Assembly: GCA_001564205.1 (NCBI GenBank)
Contig: LKMY01000055.1
Span: 1-8,839, forward strand
From: Nanohaloarchaea archaeon PL-Br10_U2g5
GTDB taxonomy: Archaea > Halobacteriota > Halobacteria > Halobacteriales > Haloferacaceae
Length of the DNA stretch: 8,839 nt
Reading direction: 5' to 3'
A program made the position numbers and the translations under genes. Below are positions 1 through 8,839 of this stretch, piece by piece. Position 1 is the first letter of the stretch. The number at the start of each line of letters is the position of its first letter. Below the pieces are notes generated by a model, which ran no database searches, was not told the DNA's origin, and saw nothing but the letters and a program-made list of their open reading frames with translations.

Positions 1-14
1 CCGCCGCGTGACGA

Positions 15-27
15 AACCCCTTTAGTA
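15..27 (+). promoter_or_regulatory. Probable TATA-type promoter of the MATE gene
   Basis: A haloarchaeal-style TATA element, TTTAGTA at 21-27, is preceded by an A-rich BRE-like stretch (GAAAC, about 13-17). Its centre lies about 30 bases before the GTG at 54, so transcription would start at or within a few bases of that codon and give a leaderless message, as is common in haloarchaea. This is inferred from spacing and motif only; only 53 bases of upstream sequence are visible. Confidence 0.4.
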
Positions 28-53
28 GCGACGGAGAAAGAGGCGTACTCGCA

Positions 54-1556
54 GTGGTCCGCTTTCCGAACCCCTTCCGTGCCGTTATCCTCTACATCGG
101 TTTCGCTCTCGCAAAGGCGGGGCTGATCGACCGCCACCGGGTGGTCCGAACGACGGACCTGGCGTGGCCACGAATCGTCACGGGGATCGCCCGGATGTCG
201 AAGAACGCGGTCGACGTGGCGATGGTCGGGGTCGCCGTCGGCACGAGCGCGGTCGCAGGCGTCGGATTCGCTGGCCCCTACTGGGGGCTCGCGTTCGCGA
301 TCGGCGGCGGTGTCGCCGGCGGCACCATCGCGTTGGTCTCCCAGCGGTACGGCGCGGAGGCGTACGCCGAACTCGGCGACGCCGTCCGGGCGAGCGTTCT
401 CCTCGCCGTCATCGTCACGCTCCCGGTCGCGGCGGTGTTCTGGACGTTCTCCGCGTCGTTCATCGACGTGTTGAGCAGCAACGAGCGAGCGATCCAGCTC
501 GGAGGCGACTACCTCCGCGTCGTCGGGCTCGGCGTCCCGTTCGCCGCGCTCAACCTGGTCGGGAGCCGCGTGCTCGTCGGCTGTGACGACGCGTACACCG
601 CGATGCAGGTGCGGGCCGGCGGGGCCATCGCGAACATCTTTCTCAGCGCCTTCTTCATTTTCGGGATGGGATGGGGCGTCGAGGGAGCCGCGCTCGGAAC
701 GGTGCTCTCGAACCTCCTCGTGACCGCGGGGTTCGCGCTCGGTCTCGTGTTCGGTCGGCTCCCCGGGCTCGGCGAGTTCCCGATCGCGATCGATCCGTTC
801 GGCTCGTATCTGAACCCCGGGATGCTCCACGACCTCGTCGAAATCGGGCTTCCGGTCGGCGCGCGCAACCTCGTGTGGACGGTCGCGGAGTTCCCGATGT
901 TAGCCATCCTCGACGTCTTCGGCGAGAACACCGTCGCGGCGTTCGTCATCGCCCGGCGCATCTGGGGGATCATGAACACCCCCGGCTGGGGGTTCGGACT
1001 GGCCTCCTCCAGTCTGGTCGGCCAGGAGTTAGGCGCGGAAGACCCCGCGGAGGCAGAGGCGTACGCCCGTGACATCATCCGATTCTCGGTGGCGACGTAC
1101 GTCGTGAGCGCGCTTCTCATCGCGTTCTTCGCGACCGACATCGTCGTGTTGTTCGCGGACAGCCCCGACAGCCCGGAGGTGCCGATCGCCGTCACCCTCG
1201 TATACGCGGCCTGCGCCGCGGTGGTGTTCCAGGGCGTCTCGGGTGGAGCCGCGGGGCCGCTGGACGCCGCCGGAGACACGAACGTTCCCTTCGTGAGCCA
1301 GTTCCTCGGGATGTTCTGCGTGTCGATCCCGCTGGCGTACGTCGGCGCGCACGACGCCACGCCCGCGATCGCGCTCCCGCTCGTCGACCTGACGATCCCC
1401 GAGATCGCGTTGCCGGCAATCGGGCTATGGGGGCTCTATTTGGCTTTCATGGCCGAGACGACGATTCCGGCCGCGATCAACTACTGGCGGTTCCGATCCG
1501 GGAAGTGGAAAGCGATAAGCGAGGCGTACCGGCCGAACGCGCCGACGGACGACTGA
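54..1556 (+). CDS. MATE family multidrug/sodium efflux antiporter
   Basis: This 500-residue membrane protein is a cation-coupled (Na+ or H+) exporter of the MATE family, expected to expel small toxic compounds across the cytoplasmic membrane. It shows the two-fold MatE layout: half one at about residues 37-235 and half two at about 255-480, with roughly twelve hydrophobic helices. Each half carries the family's Q-x-x-G-A type signature after its second helix (residues 95-101 SQRYGAE; 321-329 LVGQELGAE). DVAMVG at 54-59 matches the conserved first-helix motif. The GTG at 54 is chosen because it is the first start after an in-frame TGA at 9-11 and sits at the right distance from a TATA element. 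A roughly 30-residue Pro/Leu/Ile-rich segment (431-460) lies before the last helix. The gene converges on the dehydrogenase-like gene, with 72 bases between them. The family call is firm; the substrate cannot be told. Confidence 0.9.
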   Translation: MVRFPNPFRAVILYIGFALAKAGLIDRHRVVRTTDLAWPRIVTGIARMSKNAVDVAMVGVAVGTSAVAGVGFAGPYWGLAFAIGGGVAGGTIALVSQRYGAEAYAELGDAVRASVLLAVIVTLPVAAVFWTFSASFIDVLSSNERAIQLGGDYLRVVGLGVPFAALNLVGSRVLVGCDDAYTAMQVRAGGAIANIFLSAFFIFGMGWGVEGAALGTVLSNLLVTAGFALGLVFGRLPGLGEFPIAIDPFGSYLNPGMLHDLVEIGLPVGARNLVWTVAEFPMLAILDVFGENTVAAFVIARRIWGIMNTPGWGFGLASSSLVGQELGAEDPAEAEAYARDIIRFSVATYVVSALLIAFFATDIVVLFADSPDSPEVPIAVTLVYAACAAVVFQGVSGGAAGPLDAAGDTNVPFVSQFLGMFCVSIPLAYVGAHDATPAIALPLVDLTIPEIALPAIGLWGLYLAFMAETTIPAAINYWRFRSGKWKAISEAYRPNAPTDD

Positions 1557-1591
1557 GCGGCGCGATCGACGGAACGAAATCGGGGCGACGC

Positions 1592-1605
1592 GGTCGGGAG
1601 CGACC
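1592..1605. repeat. Short hairpin in the convergent spacer
   Basis: The 72-base spacer between the convergent MATE and dehydrogenase-like genes contains GGTCG, loop GGAG, CGACC (perfect 5-bp arms). It could help end transcription from either side, but neither strand has the T-tract expected of an archaeal terminator, so the terminator role is weakly supported. Nothing else was seen in 1557-1628. Confidence 0.25.
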
Positions 1606-1628
1606 AACCGCTACTGTCCGGCGTCCCA

Positions 1629-2840
1629 TCACCACGCCGCGCGTAGCGCGCCTTCGATCGCCTCGGGCGTCGCGTCGAGCCCGTCGGGTGCACGCTCCAT
1701 CGACCAGTCGTCGGCGATGAACTCGGCGATCGCCGGGAGGTCGTCCTCGCTGACGGGACTGAGATCGCGGAGTCGCGAGGGGAGGGGAAGCGAGTCGCGC
1801 ACCGTCGCAACCGCCTTCACGATATCCTCGGCGACCGCCTCATCGGCGCGCCCCTCGGTCTCGATCCCGAGCCCTGCTGCGAGCACCCGCCGGCTTGCGT
1901 CCACCTCGTCAAAGAGGTACGCGAGGACGTGCGGGGCGACGATCGCGTGGATCGTCCCCTGCTGGACGTCGTATCGACGCGCGAAGCCGTGTCCGAACGC
2001 GTGGATGACGGATATCTTCCGGTCGAGTTGGACGAGCAGCGCGCCGACGACGGCCCGGTCCATCGCCTCCGTGCTCCCCGGCCTGTCGCCGGCAACCCGA
2101 GGGAGCGCCTCGCTCAAGAAGCGCAAGCCGTGGACCGCGGCCGCGTCGCTCACCGGCATCGCGTCGCTGGCGTATGGCGTCTCGATCCCCTTGTTGAAGC
2201 CGTTCATTGCGGAGCCCGCGAGCACCGACTCCGGCGTCGTCTCGAACAGCGCCGGGTCCGCGACGTCGGCGATCGGCATCGCCCCGTCTCCGCTGACGGT
2301 CAGCGGCTGCCCGGTCGGGGAGGCGTCGGCGGAGAGCACCTCAAGCGATCCGCCCGCGGAGACGTCCGCGCCTGCAAACGTCGTCGGGATCACGACGACC
2401 GGGACCGAGGGCGTTCCGTTGGGCGCCAGCGAGCCGAGCGCGTCGGGGCCTGACTTCGCATCGGCCCGAAGATCGGCGAGGCCGCGCCCGTCCGCGTCGA
2501 GGACGGTCGCCTGCCGCGCGATATCGAGGCTGCTCCCGCCGCCGACCGCGACGAGGACGTCCGCACCGACCTCGGCCCGTCGGTCGAGAAGGTCGAACGC
2601 GGTCTCGACGCGTTTTGCGGGTGTCGTTCCGTCGAAGACGGCCGCGAACCGGTCGCCAAGCCCTCCGCGTATCGGATCCATCAGGTCGTCGTTGGCGCCG
2701 ACGTTCGATCCGCAGACGACGAGCGCGTCGTTGAGTCCCCGATCGGCGAGGTACGCGCCGAGGTCGTCGACGCGACCGCGACCGTACAGGATCTCACAGC
2801 CCTGGTACTCGTACTCGAAAGCGTCCACGATCGGTAACAT
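1629..2840 (-). CDS. Iron-containing alcohol dehydrogenase family protein with altered metal site
   Basis: This 403-residue protein has the two-domain fold of the type III (iron-containing) alcohol dehydrogenase / maleylacetate reductase family. The N-terminal Rossmann-like half carries the nucleotide-binding GGGSSLD at 100-106 and IPTTFAGAD at 151-159 (family form IPTTxGTGSE or the maleylacetate-reductase TYAGSE). The helical C-terminal half holds the metal-site segments. Aligned by eye to E. coli FucO, whose ligands are D196, H200, H263 and H277, this protein has N213, K217, H280 and Q294, so three of four ligands are changed. The segment around HAIVAPHVLAY (298-308) recalls maleylacetate reductases, whose use of metal is also atypical. 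The ATG at 2840 is chosen because the reading frame upstream (to 3827) lies antisense to the next gene and shows no family sequence. The gene is divergent from the ligase-like gene. The family is confident; substrate, cofactor and even activity are unknown. Confidence 0.82.
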   Translation of the reverse strand: MLPIVDAFEYEYQGCEILYGRGRVDDLGAYLADRGLNDALVVCGSNVGANDDLMDPIRGGLGDRFAAVFDGTTPAKRVETAFDLLDRRAEVGADVLVAVGGGSSLDIARQATVLDADGRGLADLRADAKSGPDALGSLAPNGTPSVPVVVIPTTFAGADVSAGGSLEVLSADASPTGQPLTVSGDGAMPIADVADPALFETTPESVLAGSAMNGFNKGIETPYASDAMPVSDAAAVHGLRFLSEALPRVAGDRPGSTEAMDRAVVGALLVQLDRKISVIHAFGHGFARRYDVQQGTIHAIVAPHVLAYLFDEVDASRRVLAAGLGIETEGRADEAVAEDIVKAVATVRDSLPLPSRLRDLSPVSEDDLPAIAEFIADDWSMERAPDGLDATPEAIEGALRAAW

Positions 2841-2957
2841 CGGCAAGCGATACGTCGGGGGACGGCTTGTAGCTGTGGGAACGGGCGGAGACCGTCGTCC
2901 CAAAGAGCCATCCCAGTGGGACGTACAGATCGACACGGCCACGCCGGCCGCCTCACC
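2841..2957. promoter_or_regulatory. Divergent promoter region with TGGGA/TCCCA motifs
   Basis: These 117 bases separate two divergent start codons and must hold promoters for both. On the minus strand a weak TATA-like element, TACAAG (about 2867-2872), lies about 30 bases before the dehydrogenase-like ATG, which would fit a leaderless message. No convincing TATA box was found for the rightward gene. Four copies of one pentamer occur: TGGGA at 2876-2880, TCCCA at 2898-2902, TCCCA at 2911-2915 and TGGGA at 2917-2921. The last two form a perfect 5-bp inverted repeat around one base, and CGTCCCA (2896-2902) pairs with TGGGACG (2917-2923). An operator shared by both genes is possible but inferred. 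Confidence 0.35.
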
Positions 2958-3914
2958 ATGCGCTCGTTTCCACCGCTCCCGGACCTGCTCGCGTCCGATC
3001 CCGCTGCCGACATCCTCCGAGGTCACCTCTGGCTCCTCGAACTGCTCTGTGGCACCGGGCTCCGGTTCCGAATGGACGACTCCGGGCTCCTCCGCTTTGC
3101 CGGTCCCGAGACGGCGTACGCAGCCCTCGAGGCCGCACCGCTCGCGCTCCGCCCCGCGATCCGCCACGTTCGCGCCCGGTTCGACCGCGAGGCGCTCCGA
3201 GCGAGCGTCGACGAGCCCGCGACGATCGTGTTCTTCGGCGTGGCACCGCATCACTGCGGCATCGGCTACGACTGGGAGCGGCTGCCGCCGTTTCTCGGCA
3301 CGGACGTGTGGTCGGCTGGATCGATTGACCCGAAAGGGCCGAGAGAGTCGCTGAAGCCGGGTGAGACGGCCGAAACGGCCGGTGCCGATGTCGGCTCGTT
3401 CCGTCCCCCGGACGCCGCCGCGGCCATTTTCGACGGCGTCGGACTCGACCCGGTCAATGCGGTCGAGCGCGAGCGAAACGCCCGCGACTTCGCTCCCGAC
3501 TCGTACCCGATCCCCGACTCGGCGTGGTACGACGGGCCCGCCGCAGGCGTCGTCGTGCGAAACAAACGCGGGGGCCGTGGTCGGATCGTCCGTGACCGCC
3601 TCGACTCGGATCAAGAAGCTGGCGGTGAGTGCGCTCCGGCCGCACACGAGCCCGCCGACACCGACGACCTCGAACACCTGACAGCGCGGTACGTGACGCC
3701 GAACCGCCTCGCGCGGGCCGCCGGTTCGATGGAGCGAGACGGGACACCGGTCACGGTCGGGTCGCTCGCGGAACGCGTCGTCGAAACTGTCGCCCGAGAG
3801 ACGCCGGTCCGAGTCGGCGATCGCCACTCGGATTCGAGCCTCGACCCCGACGAGCTCCGCACCGCCGCTCTCAGTCCCGCGAGAGCGTTTCTCGATGACT
3901 CCGGAAGCCGGTAG
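2958..3914 (+). CDS. RNA ligase-like nucleotidyltransferase-fold protein, catalytic residues missing
   Basis: This 318-residue protein resembles the RNA ligase family protein found in many haloarchaea, recognised from memory rather than by a search. The remembered order of conserved blocks is present: GLLRF at 43-47, VFFG at 91-94, DYDW-like YDWERLPPFLG at 104-114, DVWS at 116-119, and SAWYDGPAAGVVVRNK at 188-203. The last resembles motif IV of covalent nucleotidyltransferases (EGVVxR). Active members have K-x-(D/H/N)-G in motif I; here the aligned stretch is E28-L-L-C-G-T, so the AMP-accepting lysine is leucine. Motif III FGE reads FGV (V95), motif IV Glu is A196, and no K-x-K motif V is clear. 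A segment of about 25 residues (121-146) looks like an extra loop. The ATG at 2958 starts the conserved N-terminus (MRSFPPLPDL); an upstream in-frame ATG at 2916 adds an unconserved 14 residues. The frame is intact, so it may be a pseudoenzyme or a decaying gene. Confidence 0.6.
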   Translation: MRSFPPLPDLLASDPAADILRGHLWLLELLCGTGLRFRMDDSGLLRFAGPETAYAALEAAPLALRPAIRHVRARFDREALRASVDEPATIVFFGVAPHHCGIGYDWERLPPFLGTDVWSAGSIDPKGPRESLKPGETAETAGADVGSFRPPDAAAAIFDGVGLDPVNAVERERNARDFAPDSYPIPDSAWYDGPAAGVVVRNKRGGRGRIVRDRLDSDQEAGGECAPAAHEPADTDDLEHLTARYVTPNRLARAAGSMERDGTPVTVGSLAERVVETVARETPVRVGDRHSDSSLDPDELRTAALSPARAFLDDSGSR

Positions 3915-3977
3915 CAGTCGTATACCCGTTGTACGTATCGGTCGTACGATCTCGCTACCGCATGCAGTTGTGTACTA

Positions 3978-6518
<2,541 letters not shown>

Positions 6519-6519
<1 letters not shown>

Positions 6520-8839
6520 TGAGCTCCGACGTACCTAACCCCGATCCGGACGGCCCCGCAGCGGCACAGATCACGAACGCGCGCATCGAAGACGAGATGG
6601 AGCAGTCGTACATCGACTACGCGATGTCTGTCATCGCGGGTCGAGCGCTCCCCGACGTCCGCGACGGGCTCAAACCCGTTCACCGGCGCATTCTCTACGC
6701 GATGCAGGAAGCGGGCGTCACCAGCAGCTCCCCGCACCGGAAGTCCTCGTCCGTGGTCGGCGAGACGATGGGTGATTACCACCCGCACGGCGACAGCGCG
6801 ATCTACGACACGCTGGCTCGGATGGCCCAGGATTTCTCGATGCGGTACCCGCTCGTCGACGGCCAGGGGAACTTCGGCTCCGTCGACGGCGACCCGCCGG
6901 CCGCGATGCGGTACACGGAGGCCCGGATGGCACCCATCGCCGAGGAGCTGCTCGCCGATATCGAGCGGGACACGGTCGATTTCAAAGCCAACTACGACGA
7001 CCGTCTGCAGGAGCCAGAGGTGTTGCCGTCGGCGTTCCCGAACCTGCTCGTCAACGGCTCCTCCGGCATCGCGGTCGGGATGTCGACGAACATCCCGCCG
7101 CACAACCTCGGTGAGGTCATCGACGCCACCGTCGAGCTGATCGAGAGCCCGGACGCGACCGTCGAGGACCTCATGGAACACGTCAAGGGGCCGGACTTCC
7201 CGACGGGCGCGAACATCGTCGGCCGGAGCGCGGTACATAAGGCGTACAAGACGGGTCGCGGTCGCGTCCGCGTCCGCGCCGAGTTCGAGGTCGACGAGGA
7301 GGAGGGCCGGATCGTCATCTCGGAGCTCCCCTTCCAGCAGAACAAGTCGCGGCTCGTCGAGCGGATCGCCGACGACGTCAACGAGGGCGCGATCGAGGGG
7401 ATCCGTGATCTCCGCGACGAGTCCGACCGCGACGGGATCCGCGTCGTCGTCGAGCTCAAACGCGACGCGATGGCCGAGGTCGTCAAAAACCAGCTGTTGG
7501 AGAGTCATCTCGAACGAACGTTCGGCGTCATCAACCTCGCGCTCGTCGACGGTGCGCCGCAGGTGCTCAATTTGAAAGAGACGCTCGAACACTACGTCGA
7601 GCATCGCCGCGACGTTGTTCGACGGCGTTCCGAACACGAACTCGGCGAGCGTGAGGACCGCGCACACATCCTCGAAGGACGGCTAAAAGCGCTCGAAAAC
7701 GTCGACAGCGTCGTCGAGACGATACAGGACTCCGACGACCGCGACGCCGCGAAGGCGGCGTTAGCGGCCGAGTACGAGTTCACAGAGCCGCAGGCGGAAC
7801 ACATCGTTCGGATGCAGCTCGGGTCGTTGACCTCGATGGAGACCCAAGAGATCGAGTCCGAGTACGCGGACGTCACTGCCCGGATCGAACGGCTGGAGAC
7901 GATCCTCGGCGACCCCGACGAGCTCGACGCAGTGATCGTCGACGAACTGGGGTCGATCCGAGACGAATACGCCGACGAGCGCCGCACGAGCTTCATCGAG
8001 GACGTCGGCGACGTCACCCACGAGGATCTCATCCCGGAGGAGGAGTGCGTCGTCGTGATGAGCGAGGACGACTACATCAAGCGAATGTCGCTCGACACGT
8101 TCCGAGCGCAGAATCGCGGCGGGAAGGGAATCATCGGCACCGGCCTCAAGGAGGGCGACAGGGTCTCGTCGGTGTTCGCCGCCAACTCTCACGACTACCT
8201 GCTCGTCTTTACCAACCGCGGCCAGATCTACGAGCTGAAGACGTACCAGATCCCGGAGATGTCACGAACTGCACGCGGGAAATCCGCGGTGAACCTCCTC
8301 GATCTCGGCGACGGCGAGGAGATCGAGGCGGTCGTCAACACCGAGGACTTACACGACGACGAGTTCCTCACGATGGTCACCCGCGACGGGTACATCAAGC
8401 GGACCGCCGTCGATCAGTTCGGCAACATCCGGTCGACCGGTATCCGGGCGATCCGGCTGGAAGACGGCGACGAACTCGTCGACGTCGAGGTAACCGACGG
8501 CGACCGCGACATCGTCATCGGGAGTCGGAACGGGATGGCGATCCGGTTCGACGAGAGCGAGGCGCGGGCGATGGGCCGAACCGCCCGCGGCGTGATCGGG
8601 ATCGATCTCCGCGAGGGCGACGCGGTCGCCGGCGTCGCCGCCATCGACGAGGAGTACCACAACTGGGTACTTACCGTGACCGAGAACGGCTACGGAAAGC
8701 GCTCGGACCTCGATGAGTATCGTCTCCAGTCTCGCAACGGGAAGGGACTCATCGATATCAAGACCGGAGATCGCAACGGGAAGGCCGTCGCCATCGAGGC
8801 GGTCACGTACGGCGATCACCTGCTCGCGATGAGCGGTGA
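6519..8839 (+). CDS. gyrA: DNA gyrase subunit A, 3' end cut off by the window
   Basis: GyrA carries the tyrosine that cuts and holds DNA and the C-terminal domain that wraps it. The ATG at 6519 overlaps the gyrB TGA; GGAG at 6501-6504 and GGTGG at 6507-6511 may serve as ribosome-binding sequence. 773 codons are open with no stop. The TGA in the last three bases is out of frame, so the gene continues beyond the window. The catalytic tyrosine is Y132 in MRYTEARM (E. coli Y122). The quinolone region [10 protein letters not shown] has S93 and D97, equivalent to E. coli S83 and D87, with a constant offset of ten. A charged coiled-coil region (about 370-480) follows. The wrapping domain starts near 505 with the GyrA box QNRGGKG (531-537, Asn instead of the usual Arg/Lys), then degenerate repeats near 584-588, 638-643, 687-691 and 739-743. 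Five of six blades are therefore visible; the sixth, perhaps 40-60 residues, is missing. Confidence 0.96.

Noticed and set aside
1592..1605. Strong bidirectional terminator between the MATE and dehydrogenase-like genes
   Set aside because: The hairpin has only 5-bp arms and no adjacent T-tract on either strand, so it is listed only as a weak repeat.
3320..3405. Possible recent insertion in the ligase-like gene (residues 121-146, with repeated ACGGCC)
   Set aside because: There are no target-site duplication or terminal repeats; the segment is in frame with normal composition and is better read as a variable loop.
2841..3827. N-terminal extension of the minus-strand dehydrogenase frame to 732 residues
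   Set aside because: The extension is antisense to the ligase-like gene, is Arg-rich and low-complexity, and has no family similarity; the conserved dehydrogenase sequence begins at the ATG at 2840.
8837..8839. TGA at the very end of the window as the gyrA stop
   Set aside because: The gyrA frame reads AGC GGT GA-, so this TGA is out of frame and the C-terminal sixth blade is still to come.

Overview
The window looks like chromosomal DNA of a haloarchaeon (class Halobacteria), possibly Halorubrum-like; the genus is a guess. The signs are high GC with G/C-ending codons, very acidic proteins, long spurious antisense reading frames, TATA-type promoters with almost no 5' leader, and a bacterial-type gyrase operon of the kind haloarchaea carry.

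Layout. 54-1556 (+): a MATE-family multidrug/sodium antiporter, probably translated from a leaderless message starting at a GTG. 1629-2840 (-): an iron-containing-alcohol-dehydrogenase-family protein convergent with it, whose metal ligands are mostly replaced. 2841-2957: a divergent promoter region with four TGGGA/TCCCA motifs. 2958-3914 (+): a protein that looks like an RNA ligase / nucleotidyltransferase fold but has lost the catalytic lysine motif and other key residues. 3915-4095: a regulatory spacer with short inverted repeats, an alternating purine-pyrimidine tract and a TATA box. 4096-6519 (+): gyrB, interrupted by an in-frame 162-residue mini-intein (5419-5904). 6519-8839 (+): gyrA, overlapping the gyrB stop codon by one base and running off the end of the window, with its last C-terminal blade missing.

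How the parts work together. GyrB and GyrA form the A2B2 gyrase that introduces negative supercoils. The intein splits the TOPRIM active site of GyrB six residues after the catalytic glutamate, so active gyrase should depend on protein splicing. The promoter of this operon carries sequence features (a CG-alternating tract and inverted repeats, one framing the TATA box) that could respond to DNA supercoiling, the quantity gyrase sets. The MATE, dehydrogenase-like and ligase-like genes are not obviously linked to gyrase in function.

The most notable items are the endonuclease-free GyrB intein, the two neighbouring divergent genes that have each kept a fold but lost canonical catalytic residues, and the gyrBA control region. 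No RNA genes, insertion sequences or CRISPR arrays were seen.
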